Shown here in pieces: positions 38,549 through 47,099 of a stretch of DNA of 64,000 nt. The stretch is from positions 62,001-126,000 of the forward strand of contig NZ_SLUL01000007.1 of assembly GCF_004341205.1 (NCBI RefSeq). The letters run 5' to 3'. Both the position numbers and the translations under genes were made by a program. Every line of letters begins with the position of its first letter. The first letter of the stretch is position 1. The notes under the pieces are model-generated. The model searched no databases, had not been told where the DNA came from, and was given only the letters and a program-made list of their open reading frames with translations. The stretch comes from Thermolongibacillus altinsuensis (GTDB lineage: Bacteria; Bacillota; Bacilli; Bacillales; Anoxybacillaceae).

Positions 38549-39961
38549 ATGATTTCAAACGAAATCAAACAAAAATTGATTCAAATTGTTGGTCCCGAAA
38601 ATTACGATGACTCAAAAGCTGGACGTCTCGCTTATTCATATGATGCCACACCACAGTTTCAATCTCTTCCTGACGCTGTCATTGCTCCGCGCAATACAAA
38701 AGAAGTTTCAGAGATTGTAAAAATTTGCAATGAATACCGCATTCCAATCGTTCCGCGCGGTTCAGGAACGAATCTTTGTGCAGGCACCTGCCCGATTGAA
38801 GGGGGCATCGTGCTCATCTTCAAACATATGAACAAAATTTTAGAAATTGACGAAGAAAACTTAACGGTCACTGTCCAGCCGGGTGTGATTACGCTTGATC
38901 TGATTCAAGCTGTTGAAGAAAAGGGACTGTTCTATCCCCCTGATCCAAGCTCGATGAAAATTTCAACGATCGGCGGAAACATTAATGAAAATTCAGGCGG
39001 ACTGCGCGGCTTAAAATACGGCGTAACCCGCGATTACGTCATGGGATTAGAAGTCGTGCTCGCAAACGGGGATATTATTCGCACAGGAGGAAAACTGGCG
39101 AAAGACGTCGCTGGCTACGACTTAACGCGCTTATTCGTTGGATCTGAAGGAACGCTTGGCATCATTACAGAAGCCACATTAAAACTTATTCCGATGCCCG
39201 AAACGAAAAAAACAATGTTGGCCTTATACGAAGATTTAGAAGCGGCAGCTCGTTCCGTTTCGGCCATTATCGCGAACAAAATTATTCCGGCCACGCTTGA
39301 ATTTCTCGATCAACCGACGCTTGAAGTCGTTGAAGCATATGCGCAAATTGGCTTGCCAACGGACGTCAAAGCGGTTCTGTTAATCGAACAAGACGGGCCA
39401 AAAGAAGTCGTTGAACGCGATATGAAGAAAATGGAACAAATTTGTCGCGAACAACAAGCCATTTCCGTACAAGTCGCCCGTTCAGAAGAAGAAGCAAACG
39501 CTTTGCGCACGGCAAGACGTTCTGCTCTTTCTGCGTTAGCCCGTTTAAAACCGACGACCATTTTAGAAGATGCGACCGTTCCGCGTTCAGAAATCGCCAA
39601 AATGGTGAAAGCGATTAACGAAATTGCGCAAAAGTATAACGTAAAAATTTGTACATTCGGCCACGCAGGAGACGGAAACCTCCATCCAACTTGTCCGACG
39701 GATGCTCGCGACCGCGATGAACTGGAACGAGTGGAAAAAGCGTTTGAAGAAATTTTCGCCAAAGCGATCGAATTAGGAGGAACGATTACAGGAGAACACG
39801 GCGTTGGAGTGATGAAAGCCCCATACTTAGAGTGGAAGCTGGGAGCGGAAGGAATCGCCGCAATGAAAGCGATTAAACAAGCGTTGGATCCAAACAATAT
39901 CATGAACCCGGGTAAAGTGTTTGCAAAAAGCACACGAAAGCGAGTGGTGGTGACAAGATGA
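38549..39961 (+). CDS. glcD: Glycolate oxidase FAD subunit GlcD
   Basis: 470-residue FAD-linked oxidase of the VAO/PCMH fold. VPRGSGTNLCAGTCPIEGG and DPSSMKISTIGGNINENSGG bind FAD; CTFGHAGDGNLHPT and TGEHGVGVMKAPYL are C-terminal signatures. It oxidises glycolate (or a similar 2-hydroxyacid) to the keto acid and passes electrons to GlcF. ATG 38549 follows GAGAGGGTG. Stop overlaps glcF. No separate glcE gene is present, as in B. subtilis ysfCD. Confidence 0.93.
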   Translation: MISNEIKQKLIQIVGPENYDDSKAGRLAYSYDATPQFQSLPDAVIAPRNTKEVSEIVKICNEYRIPIVPRGSGTNLCAGTCPIEGGIVLIFKHMNKILEIDEENLTVTVQPGVITLDLIQAVEEKGLFYPPDPSSMKISTIGGNINENSGGLRGLKYGVTRDYVMGLEVVLANGDIIRTGGKLAKDVAGYDLTRLFVGSEGTLGIITEATLKLIPMPETKKTMLALYEDLEAAARSVSAIIANKIIPATLEFLDQPTLEVVEAYAQIGLPTDVKAVLLIEQDGPKEVVERDMKKMEQICREQQAISVQVARSEEEANALRTARRSALSALARLKPTTILEDATVPRSEIAKMVKAINEIAQKYNVKICTFGHAGDGNLHPTCPTDARDRDELERVEKAFEEIFAKAIELGGTITGEHGVGVMKAPYLEWKLGAEGIAAMKAIKQALDPNNIMNPGKVFAKSTRKRVVVTR

Positions 39962-41322
39962 CAACAGTAAAAGAGCGCGAGAAAATTCAACAACAATTCC
40001 AAGAACGAATGAACGAGGATGAACTGCTGAACTGTATGCGCTGCGGCTTTTGTTTGCCAACTTGCCCGACGTACATCGAATCGGGGTTTCAAGAATCTCA
40101 TTCACCGCGCGGACGCATTGCGCTCATGAAAGCCGTTGTCGATGGATTAATCGAACCAGATGAAGATGTCGAGCGATCGCTTAACATGTGCCTCGGCTGC
40201 CGCGCATGCGAACCGGTTTGTCCATCTGGTGTTCGATACGGTCACTTGCTTGAAGAAGCGCGCGATATTATTGCACAAAATAAAAAACACCCTCTTTTTG
40301 TTCGTATCATTCGTAAAATGGTTTTTAACGGGCTGTTTCCACATCAAAACCGCATGCGTATGTTAACGGCGCTCCTTGGTTTTTATCAGCGCTCTGGACT
40401 GCAATCGCTCGTGCGTCGTTTGGGCATATTAAACATATTGCCAAAGCACCTTGCGACAATGGAAAAAGTGCTGCCAAACGTTCCGACATGGAAAGAAATG
40501 AACGATCGTCCTCAACATCTAGCGCCAGAAGGAACAAAAAAACGGCGCGTCGCTTTCTTTACCGGCTGTTTAATGGACACGATGTTTATGGAAACAAACG
40601 ATGCGACAATGAAGTTGCTGCAGCTCGCTGGCTGTGAAATTGTCATTCCTCCTGGGCAAACATGCTGCGGGGCGCTGCACGGCCATAGCGGCGAGAAAAA
40701 CGATGCAAAAGAATTAGCGAAACGAAACATTGAAGCGTTTGAACAATTAAATGTTGATTATATCATTACGAATGCGGGCGGGTGCGGCGCGTTTTTAATC
40801 GAGTATGATCACTTATTGAAAGACGATCCGCATTGGGCTGAGCGAGCAAAAGCATTTACCGCAAAAATTAAAGATATTTCGGCGATTTTAGTAGAAATGG
40901 AGTTTCATAAAAAAGGATTGAGCCTGCCTGAACAAATTGTCACGTACCAAGATTCGTGCCATTTACGCAACGTCATGAAAACAGCTCATGAACCTCGCTT
41001 GCTTTTACAATCGATTGAAGGCGTTGAATTTCGCGAAATGAAAGATGCCGATCGCTGTTGTGGTTCGGCAGGGATTTATAACATCGTTCAACCAGATATG
41101 TCGATGCAAATTCTTGACTATAAAATGGAACAAGTCAAGAAAACAAAAGCAACCACGATTGTCACCGCCAATCCGGGTTGTCTATTGCAAATGAAACTTG
41201 GAATCGAACGAGAAGGATTAAGCGAACACGTTCGGGCTGTTCATATCGTTGACTTTTTACTTGAAGCCGTAAAGGCAAGTCAACAACAAACAAACAACCA
41301 GATACAGAAAAAAACAGGCTAA
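39958..41322 (+). CDS. glcF: Glycolate oxidase iron-sulfur subunit GlcF
   Basis: 454 residues. Two 4Fe-4S motifs near the N-terminus, CMRCGFCLPTCPTYIE and CLGCRACEPVCPSGVRYG, then two CCG domains (GQTCCGALHGHSGE and DRCCGSAGIYN). It carries electrons from GlcD toward the respiratory chain. Its start overlaps the glcD stop (ATGA). Its stop lies within the first copy of a 23-bp repeat that ends in the terminator. Confidence 0.93.
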   Translation: MTTVKEREKIQQQFQERMNEDELLNCMRCGFCLPTCPTYIESGFQESHSPRGRIALMKAVVDGLIEPDEDVERSLNMCLGCRACEPVCPSGVRYGHLLEEARDIIAQNKKHPLFVRIIRKMVFNGLFPHQNRMRMLTALLGFYQRSGLQSLVRRLGILNILPKHLATMEKVLPNVPTWKEMNDRPQHLAPEGTKKRRVAFFTGCLMDTMFMETNDATMKLLQLAGCEIVIPPGQTCCGALHGHSGEKNDAKELAKRNIEAFEQLNVDYIITNAGGCGAFLIEYDHLLKDDPHWAERAKAFTAKIKDISAILVEMEFHKKGLSLPEQIVTYQDSCHLRNVMKTAHEPRLLLQSIEGVEFREMKDADRCCGSAGIYNIVQPDMSMQILDYKMEQVKKTKATTIVTANPGCLLQMKLGIEREGLSEHVRAVHIVDFLLEAVKASQQQTNNQIQKKTG

Positions 41323-41384
41323 CTCGCCAAAAAAAAACAGGCTAACTCGCCAAAAAAAAACAGGCTAACTCGCCTGTTTTTTTT
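41315..41384 (+). repeat. 23-bp repeat (2.6 copies) ending in the glcF terminator
   Basis: CAGGCTAACTCGCC plus nine A's occurs at 41315-41337 and 41338-41360; a third partial copy (41361-41374) runs into GCCTGTTTTTTTT, forming AACAGGC-TAACTC-GCCTGTT plus a T-run, a working terminator. The upstream copies are half-hairpins that duplicated within the terminator and include the glcF stop codon. Confidence 0.9.
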
Positions 41385-41386
41385 CG

Positions 41387-42418
41387 CTAATTCGACCTTT
41401 TCGCCAACCAAGCCGCAACGGTCGGATACGTTTCTTTGACCGCTTTCGGTCCAAAAACGACCGAAACGTGCCCCGTCTCCATAAGAACGTACTCTTTATC
41501 TTCGCTTGCAATAACATTCATTAACGCTTCCACTTGTTTCGGCGTTGCGATATGATCGCGCGAAGCCGCGATGTTTAACACATTCGCCTTGATCTTTTCT
41601 AACTGAACGCGTCGACCGCGAACGGTTAACTCCCCTTTAATTAACTTATTTTTTTGATAAAATTCACGAATCCATTGCCGATACGCTTCACCTGGAAACG
41701 GAACCCCATCCGACACCCATTTTTGCATCAATTTCCAACTCTTCACAAACTGTTCATTTTCCGAACGGTCCAACAATGTCATATATGGTCCGTAAAAATT
41801 GGTAATGGGTTTGAGCATTTTATTGCCAAAATCAATCATCTCAGGAGGGATGTTTCCAAGCGTATCGACCGCTTTATCTAAGTTGAAATAACGCTCATCT
41901 AAAAAAGCGCCGTACAGCCCTGTATCCGAAAAATCAAACGGGCTTGTTAAAAAGATTAAATTGCGAATCGGCCAATCATCATGCAACGCAGCAAACATCG
42001 CCGTCATCGTTCCGCCCATGCAATATCCGAGCAGCGAGATTTCAGATGCTTTGGATACGTCAAGCACTTTTTTGATCGCTTTTGGAATGTAGTCTAAAAC
42101 GTAATGATCAAGCTTCATATGACGATCCTCAAGCCCTGGCGTTCCCCAGTCAAGCAAATATACATCAAATCCGTTCTCTACTAAATGTTCAACTAAACTA
42201 TTTTTTGGAGTTAAATCGAGAATATATGGTTTATTAATTAACGCGTAGATCATTAAAATCGGTACGCGATGCGTTGTTTCTTTGACAGGAATGTAGCGAT
42301 ATAGCTTCGCTTTATTTTTTCGCCAAATCACTTCTTTTGGCGTTAACCCTACTTCCGGTTCCGCTTCGGTCGCAACAACTTCGACAACGCGTTGCCACTT
42401 TTTATACGCAGCGATCAT
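41387..42418 (-). CDS. phaC: Class IV polyhydroxyalkanoate synthase catalytic subunit
   Basis: 343-residue alpha/beta hydrolase-type polymerase joining hydroxyacyl-CoA into PHA. The triad is Cys133 in GYCMGG (lipase-like box), Asp288 in ASRDHI and His317 in TGHVSV. It needs PhaR. The ATG follows AAAGGGAGAG; in-frame stops lie just upstream, so the N-terminus is truly about 18-20 residues shorter than that of B. megaterium PhaC as recalled. Last gene of phaR-phaB-phaC. Confidence 0.93.
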   Translation of the reverse strand: MIAAYKKWQRVVEVVATEAEPEVGLTPKEVIWRKNKAKLYRYIPVKETTHRVPILMIYALINKPYILDLTPKNSLVEHLVENGFDVYLLDWGTPGLEDRHMKLDHYVLDYIPKAIKKVLDVSKASEISLLGYCMGGTMTAMFAALHDDWPIRNLIFLTSPFDFSDTGLYGAFLDERYFNLDKAVDTLGNIPPEMIDFGNKMLKPITNFYGPYMTLLDRSENEQFVKSWKLMQKWVSDGVPFPGEAYRQWIREFYQKNKLIKGELTVRGRRVQLEKIKANVLNIAASRDHIATPKQVEALMNVIASEDKEYVLMETGHVSVVFGPKAVKETYPTVAAWLAKRSN

Positions 42419-42441
42419 TTCAGCTCTCTCCCTTTATGTAT

Positions 42442-43185
42442 TTACATATATAAACCGCCGTTCATGTTTAACTGTTGACCAGTCATGTACTCTCCATCGC
42501 GGCATAAAAATAATACTCCGCGCGCAATTTCATCCGCATGACCAAATCTCCGCATCGGAATTTTTGCCTTAATTTGTTCTTTAATTTGCTCTGGCACTTC
42601 TGCAAGCATATCCGTTTCAATAAACCCTGGGCAAATTGCATTGACGGTGACGCCTGTTTTCGCCAATTCAAGCGCTAACGACTTTGTAAAGCCGATCATT
42701 CCTGCCTTTGCTGCTGCGTAGTTTGTTTGACCGAATCCCCCTGCTTGGCCAATAATCGATGAAATGTTAATAATTCTTCCTGCCTCCGATTGCATAATGT
42801 GCGGCAAGGCGGCTGCGGTCATGTTGTACACACTATTTAAATTAATATCAATCACCTTATGCCAATCTTCTTCCGAAAGTTTTTTGAACGTACGATCGCG
42901 CGTAATGCCTGCGTTATTCACTAAAATATCAAGTTTCTCGTATTTTTCCATTGCGATTTCTACCAATTTTTTTGCTTCTTCCAAAACCGATACGTCTGCT
43001 TGTACAGCGATGGCCTCGCCGCCGCATTCATGAATGGATTGAACGACCTTTTTAGCCGCCTCACTACTCCGATTGTAGTTAATTACTACTTTCACACCGT
43101 TTTCAGCTAATTGTTTGGCAATCGTTGCGCCAATTCCCTTTCCTCCGCCCGTTACAATCGCCACTTTTCCTTTTAACTCTACCAT
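42442..43185 (-). CDS. phaB: Acetoacetyl-CoA reductase
   Basis: 247-residue short-chain dehydrogenase making (R)-3-hydroxybutyryl-CoA for PHA. TGGGKGIG is the NADPH loop, NNAGITRD and SSIIGQAGGFGQTNYAAAKAG carry the catalytic Ser-Tyr-Lys. It resembles FabG, but the position between phaR and phaC fixes the role. Ribosome site GGGGG ahead of the ATG. Confidence 0.92.
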   Translation of the reverse strand: MVELKGKVAIVTGGGKGIGATIAKQLAENGVKVVINYNRSSEAAKKVVQSIHECGGEAIAVQADVSVLEEAKKLVEIAMEKYEKLDILVNNAGITRDRTFKKLSEEDWHKVIDINLNSVYNMTAAALPHIMQSEAGRIINISSIIGQAGGFGQTNYAAAKAGMIGFTKSLALELAKTGVTVNAICPGFIETDMLAEVPEQIKEQIKAKIPMRRFGHADEIARGVLFLCRDGEYMTGQQLNMNGGLYM

Positions 43186-43248
43186 AAAAAATCCCCCTAA
43201 CTACGAAAATAGATATGACGGAATCACTATATGCCGCGAAAGGACAAG

Positions 43249-43599
43249 TTATTCTTCTTGCTTTTTCTCAAACAACCGAAAAAGCTCATCGAGTTTTGCT
43301 TCGACCCTTTTTATTTCTTCTCTCATCTCTTCCAAGGTTTCTAATTTTTCTTCCACATTGACAACAAGCGCAGCGACATTGGCAATATCTTCTTTCGATG
43401 GAACATTGACTTGCGCTAAATAGCGCTCCGCCCCTTCTTTCATAAGCGACTGCAGTTGTAAATTAAAATTTAAAACGGTTCCCATCCATTGCGAAAACTG
43501 CTCGCGCTTCATTGCATCATCAAGAACATTGCCAAAATACTTTTCTGTTTGTTCATACGTTTCCTTCCACAATAAAAATGGATCAAACGTTTTCTCCAT
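43249..43599 (-). CDS. phaR: PHA synthase subunit PhaR
   Basis: 116 residues, wholly helical, with a C-terminal coiled coil (VEEKLETLEEMREEIKRVEAKLDELFRLFEKK). DPFLLWKETYEQTEKYFGN near the N-terminus is typical of the Bacillus PhaR subunit required by class IV PhaC. It is short compared with the roughly 150-200-residue PhaR of B. megaterium/B. cereus as recalled. It heads the minus-strand phaRBC operon, divergent from phaQ. Confidence 0.85.
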   Translation of the reverse strand: MEKTFDPFLLWKETYEQTEKYFGNVLDDAMKREQFSQWMGTVLNFNLQLQSLMKEGAERYLAQVNVPSKEDIANVAALVVNVEEKLETLEEMREEIKRVEAKLDELFRLFEKKQEE

Positions 43600-43714
43600 G
43601 ATCGATACCCCTTTCCTTTTCTTATTCCCCTATCATGTATAGAAAAAAAGAAAAGGAATATACCATTTCGAGCTATTTAGACAAAATAACAGGATTTTTT
43701 TACCATGAAAAGAA

Positions 43715-43750
43715 TTGACAAATAAACCATATAAGTGTAAATTACACTTA
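43715..43750 (+). promoter_or_regulatory. phaQ promoter with overlapping palindromic operator
   Basis: TTGACA (43715-43720), 17-bp spacer, TAAATT (43738-43743). The perfect palindrome TAAGTGTAA-A-TTACACTTA (43732-43750) covers the -10 box, so a bound repressor would block transcription; PhaQ is the natural candidate. Confidence 0.75.
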
Positions 43751-43776
43751 ACAGTAAGATTCATTGAGGTGAGCAC

Positions 43777-44184
43777 ATGAAAAAACGTTCCTCATCTTCT
43801 CCAGAACAAAACTTTCCCGGTGCTCCAAAGCAATTTGTCGTTCCATTTTTGCTCCTCCAGTTGCGCGACTTCAATCTCCACGGCTATCAATTAATTGAAC
43901 AACTCATCAAACTAGGATTTCACTCCATCGACCGCGGAAACATTTATCGCATATTGCGCCAATTGGAAAAAGACCATTTAATTTCTTCGCAGTGGGACAC
44001 ATCGTCAGAAGGACCAGCCAGACGAATTTATTCATTAACAGAGGCAGGTGAAGCGTATTTACAATCATGGGCCGCATCACTAGAACTTTATCAGCACATG
44101 CTGGAGACATTTTTTTCGTTGTATAAAAAAATGTTTGTGTCACCGTCTAATGAAAACGAATATTCAAAGGGGGAACGATCATGA
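43777..44184 (+). CDS. phaQ: PadR-family repressor PhaQ
   Basis: 135 residues with a PadR winged helix (LLQLRDFNLHGYQLIEQL, DRGNIYRILRQLEKDHLISSQW, RIYSLTEAGEAYL). In B. megaterium PhaQ represses phaQP and is released by PHA. A perfect palindrome covers its promoter. Its end overlaps phaP by 4 bp. Confidence 0.9.
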   Translation: MKKRSSSSPEQNFPGAPKQFVVPFLLLQLRDFNLHGYQLIEQLIKLGFHSIDRGNIYRILRQLEKDHLISSQWDTSSEGPARRIYSLTEAGEAYLQSWAASLELYQHMLETFFSLYKKMFVSPSNENEYSKGERS

Positions 44185-44594
44185 CGGAAAAAAGTAAACA
44201 AATCGTTGACGTATTGTGGAGTCCTTTCGAAAACAATCTAAATGCCTTTTTCGCTTTCAGCAAACAAATGGAGAATGTGATGAAATCACAACTATTTGAG
44301 CAGTGGAATGCCGCGCTACAGCCGTTTCATCCAATAAACGCAAACTTAGACTCTCCTTCGCTCGAACCTGTTTTGCAACAATGGCAAAAAGTGAATGAGC
44401 AACTCCAAAAGCTTTCGATGATGCCAAACAAAGCCAATGAATTGCTTCAACAACAAACGGAAGCCATTGCCGAAAAATTAAAGAAACAGCGAGAGGATAT
44501 CGAAAAACAAATCCATGCGTATGTAAATGAAATGAAAGACGTTCAAAGGAAGTGGCTGGAATCGCTTTTTTTCAGCCCATCGATTCTGAGTTAG
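44181..44594 (+). CDS. phaP: Phasin, PHA granule-coat protein
   Basis: 137 residues, mostly amphipathic helix with many Gln (EPVLQQWQKVNEQLQKLS, ELLQQQTEAIAEKLKKQ), as in Bacillus phasins that coat PHA granules. ATG overlaps the phaQ stop; ribosome site AAAGGGGG lies inside phaQ. Its 3' end is 5 bp from, or overlaps, the phaJ start. Confidence 0.88.
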   Translation: MTEKSKQIVDVLWSPFENNLNAFFAFSKQMENVMKSQLFEQWNAALQPFHPINANLDSPSLEPVLQQWQKVNEQLQKLSMMPNKANELLQQQTEAIAEKLKKQREDIEKQIHAYVNEMKDVQRKWLESLFFSPSILS

Positions 44595-44599
44595 ATTCC

Positions 44600-45040
44600 T
44601 TGGCTTACCAATCGACGCTTGTTTCCTCTCTTCCATATGAGACCATTCGTATTGGTGACTCAGGATCGATCACGAAAACGATTACAGATGAAGATCTAAT
44701 TCAATTTGCGAAATTAACAGGAGATGTCAATCCCATTCACGTTGATGACAAATACGCAAAAACAACGCAGTTTCAAGGAAGAATTGCACACGGGATGCTT
44801 GTCGCAAGCTACATCTCAACCATTTTAGGCACAAAGCTTCCCGGCAAAGATACCATCTATTTGTCGCAGCACATTCAGTTCAAAAAACCTGTCAAAATTG
44901 GTGATACATTAACGATTACCGCAACGGTTATTCAAAAACGCGACGATAAAAAAATCATTACGTTAAAAACAGAAGTGACCAATCAACAAAGAGAAGTCGT
45001 GCTAACCGGAACAGCCAATGTGATGAAAATCGAAAAATGA
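44600..45040 (+). CDS. phaJ: (R)-specific enoyl-CoA hydratase, MaoC family
   Basis: About 146 residues, hot-dog fold. The hydratase motif reads FAKLTGDVNPIHVDDKYA followed by GRIAHGMLVASYIS, with the catalytic Asp and His. It supplies (R)-3-hydroxyacyl-CoA from fatty-acid oxidation to PhaC. The start is uncertain: TTG 44600 gives a normal N-terminus but lacks a clear ribosome site; a GTG at 44552 inside phaP is in frame, with AAAGGAA too close. Either way it is tightly coupled to phaP. Confidence 0.85.
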   Translation: MAYQSTLVSSLPYETIRIGDSGSITKTITDEDLIQFAKLTGDVNPIHVDDKYAKTTQFQGRIAHGMLVASYISTILGTKLPGKDTIYLSQHIQFKKPVKIGDTLTITATVIQKRDDKKIITLKTEVTNQQREVVLTGTANVMKIEK

Positions 45041-45050
45041 AAAACAAAAA

Positions 45051-45076
45051 GATCCCAAAGCTAAGCTTGGGATCTC
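45051..45076. terminator. Hairpin terminator after phaJ
   Basis: GATCCCAA-AGCTAAGC-TTGGGATC, shared by convergent phaJ and the gene at 45085. Confidence 0.75.
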
Positions 45077-45084
45077 TATTAATT

Positions 45085-45345
45085 TCACCAAAAAAACCAA
45101 AAAGGAATGAGGCTCAAGGCGACAATCGCTCCAATGGCAATCGCAAACGCTGCAGCACCGAATCCAAAAAACCCGAATCCGAATCCGCCAAAACTTCTCG
45201 GTCCCCGCGCTCTTATTGGCCGTATATACACATGCGATGGAGTGACTCGATCAATGATTCCGCGATGAATTCTGCCAAACCGATCGCGAATTTCAACGGA
45301 TCTTCCCCTGTATCTGCAGCATAAATGATAATAATCTCGAATCAA
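45085..45345 (-). CDS. Small Gly/Phe-rich membrane protein
   Basis: 86 residues from TTG 45345 (AAAGGAG 8 nt upstream). The first half is basic and strand-rich (GRSVEIRDRFGRIHRGIIDRVTPSHVYIRPI), resembling a small beta-barrel of the kind seen in many spore-associated Bacillus proteins. The second half is a Gly/Phe run (SFGGFGFGFFGFG) and a hydrophobic C-terminal anchor. Family not recognised with certainty; membrane or spore-coat placement is inferred. Confidence 0.65.
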   Translation of the reverse strand: MIRDYYHLCCRYRGRSVEIRDRFGRIHRGIIDRVTPSHVYIRPIRARGPRSFGGFGFGFFGFGAAAFAIAIGAIVALSLIPFWFFW

Positions 45346-45444
45346 TCCAAAAACTCCTTTCTACCATTTTTTCATTGATGAACATGCACTCAACATACCG
45401 TATGTTTCATTACGTATTTTTGAAATGGACAATCGTTGATAAAT

Positions 45445-45472
45445 AAAAAAGCTGACTACTAGAGTCAGCTTT
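45445..45472 (-). terminator. Terminator of the ferritin gene
   Basis: AAGCTGACT-ACTAG-AGTCAGCTT with an A/T run that reads as T's on the minus strand; starts at the stop codon. Confidence 0.85.
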
Positions 45473-45977
45473 ACATTTGTTCTGGCGTAAACGTCCGTTT
45501 CGCCAATTCATTGTCCAACATAAATAGCGAGTTGTTGTCATTTTCAATTCGTTTTAACTTTTGAATAAGCGTATCAAACATCGCTTCTTCTTCGACTTGT
45601 TCATCAATGAACCACTTTAAGAAGTTGATCGTCGCATGCTCGCGTTCATCAAACGCTAGATCCGACAGCTTATAAATCCGTTTCGTGACCTCTTTTTCAT
45701 GAGCAAGCGCTTTTTCAAAGCAATCGCGAATCGATGTAAATTCATTGTTCGGTGACGGGAAGCCAGTGATGATGACACGCTTTCCTAACGCGTTAATAAA
45801 ATTATAAAATTTCATCGCATGAAAACGCTCTTCTTCTGCTTGCACTAAGAAAAAGTTGGCAAACCCGTCTAATCCTTCGGCTGAACAATACGCCGCCATC
45901 GCCATATACGCATGTGCTGAATAAAATTCAAAATTCATTTGCTCATTTAATCCATTCAACAATTTCTCGCTTAACAT
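45471..45977 (-). CDS. Ferritin
   Basis: 168-residue non-haem ferritin storing iron as ferric mineral in a 24-subunit shell. Ferroxidase residues are visible in NEQMNFEFYSAHAYMAM, VQAEEERFHAMKFYNFI and FIDEQVEEEAMFDTLI. ATG 45977 follows GAGGTG by about 8 nt. The last 30 residues (KLKRI, NDNN, LFM, KRTFTP) form the tail beyond the helix bundle and match the end of the RsgI-like protein encoded at 55402 in 22 of 30 positions. Confidence 0.93.
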   Translation of the reverse strand: MLSEKLLNGLNEQMNFEFYSAHAYMAMAAYCSAEGLDGFANFFLVQAEEERFHAMKFYNFINALGKRVIITGFPSPNNEFTSIRDCFEKALAHEKEVTKRIYKLSDLAFDEREHATINFLKWFIDEQVEEEAMFDTLIQKLKRIENDNNSLFMLDNELAKRTFTPEQM

Positions 45978-46056
45978 GTTCCACATCACCTCATTTCTCT
46001 TATGAAATTTTATTATAACATGGTTGAACTTTCCTCACACAATTATGCTTCCATTC

Positions 46057-46848
46057 TTATTCACTTTCAGCTTTTTTTAACACACGAATAGCTTCTTTTT
46101 GCTGTTTCGTTTCTCGTCCTGAGAAAAACCATCCACCTAACGCAATCAATAACAATACCGCCCAGAACGTAATTTTCCATAAAGCAGAATGTGGAAAGTG
46201 TTCAGAAATGATGGCTACACTCGGATGAGCGAGCGTATGCACAGCTAATTTTACTCCAACCCAAGCAACAATGAGAAACGCAGCCGATTCTAAGCTTGGA
46301 CGCTTCTGCAATAGCTGTACGAACAAATTCGCCGCAAAGCGCATAATAATGACACCGATTAAACCGCCAGCAAAAATGACTAAAAAGCGTCCACCGTCCA
46401 TGCCGCCGATCGCTGGTAAATTCGTTTCCGGTAAAGTAACCGCTAAGGCGACAGCAGCTAAAATGGAATCGATCGCAAATGCTAAATCAGCTAATTCTAC
46501 TTTTAAAACGGTTCCCCAAAAACCTGATTTTTTTGCATGTTCTTTATGTGTTCCATCCTTTTTCTTATGAAGAAAATGGTGAACAGCAATAAAAATTAAG
46601 TATAGAGCACCAATCGCTTGAATTTGCCATATATTCACAAGATATGAAATAACAAATAAAGCCGCAAAACGAAGAATAAACGCGCCTGCCAAGCCGTAAA
46701 AAAGGGCTTTTTTCTGTTGGTCTTGTGGCAAGTGCTTCACCATAATCGCCATCACGACTGCGTTATCAGCTGCTAAAATCCCTTCAAGCGCAACTAAGAC
46801 GAGAAGCACCCATCCATACTCGAACAATAATGATACATCCATCCACAA
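46057..46848 (-). CDS. TerC-family membrane protein, YkoY-like (probable Mn2+ exporter)
   Basis: 263 residues, seven membrane segments. LEGILAADNAVVMAIMVKHL and ELADLAFAIDSILAAVAL carry the paired acidic residues typical of TerC metal-efflux proteins. In B. subtilis the homologue YkoY lies under a yybP-ykoY manganese riboswitch, and so does this gene (46904-47045). That supports manganese export, possibly to metallate secreted proteins. Confidence 0.9.
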   Translation of the reverse strand: MWMDVSLLFEYGWVLLVLVALEGILAADNAVVMAIMVKHLPQDQQKKALFYGLAGAFILRFAALFVISYLVNIWQIQAIGALYLIFIAVHHFLHKKKDGTHKEHAKKSGFWGTVLKVELADLAFAIDSILAAVALAVTLPETNLPAIGGMDGGRFLVIFAGGLIGVIIMRFAANLFVQLLQKRPSLESAAFLIVAWVGVKLAVHTLAHPSVAIISEHFPHSALWKITFWAVLLLIALGGWFFSGRETKQQKEAIRVLKKAESE

Positions 46849-46903
46849 TCCCTCCTATAGTTGTTGGTTTTCCCTTTTTTCTTGGCAAAAGTCGAGGAAA
46901 TGC

Positions 46904-47045
46904 AAAAAAGACCTCTGCCATAAAGGCAAAGGTCTTGCTAGACACTCATGAAGTGCCAACAAAGCCGATGGACTGAGTCCATGAATTGACGACTTTGTTT
47001 TCAGGCATATGCCTGAACGCTACTCCCCTTTGACTAGGAGAACCA
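46904..47045 (-). ncRNA. yybP-ykoY (Mn2+) riboswitch with terminator
   Basis: On the minus strand CAAAGGGGAGTAGC (47032-47019) is the class signature. CAGGCATATGCCTG follows as a hairpin, then GACTCAGTCCAT, the conserved GGCACTTCATGAGTGTC and CTAGC. The expression platform AAGACCTTTGCC/GGCAGAGGTCTT plus T's (46935-46904) is an intrinsic terminator. Mn2+ turns the gene on. Confidence 0.92.
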
Positions 47046-47063
47046 TTATTTACTTACATCTCT

Positions 47064-47093
47064 ATTGTACAAAACGTTTTCCATTATTGTCAA
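47064..47093 (-). promoter_or_regulatory. Promoter of the riboswitch-TerC transcript with cre-like spacer
   Basis: Minus strand TTGACA (47093-47088), 18-bp spacer, TACAAT (47069-47064). The spacer contains the palindromic GGAAAACGTTTTGT, 12 of 14 matches to a cre site. Confidence 0.7.
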
Positions 47094-47099
47094 TAGGTC

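Noticed and set aside
41315-41374. 23-bp repeats as a CRISPR or replication iteron
   Set aside because: They are copies of half a transcription terminator at a gene end.
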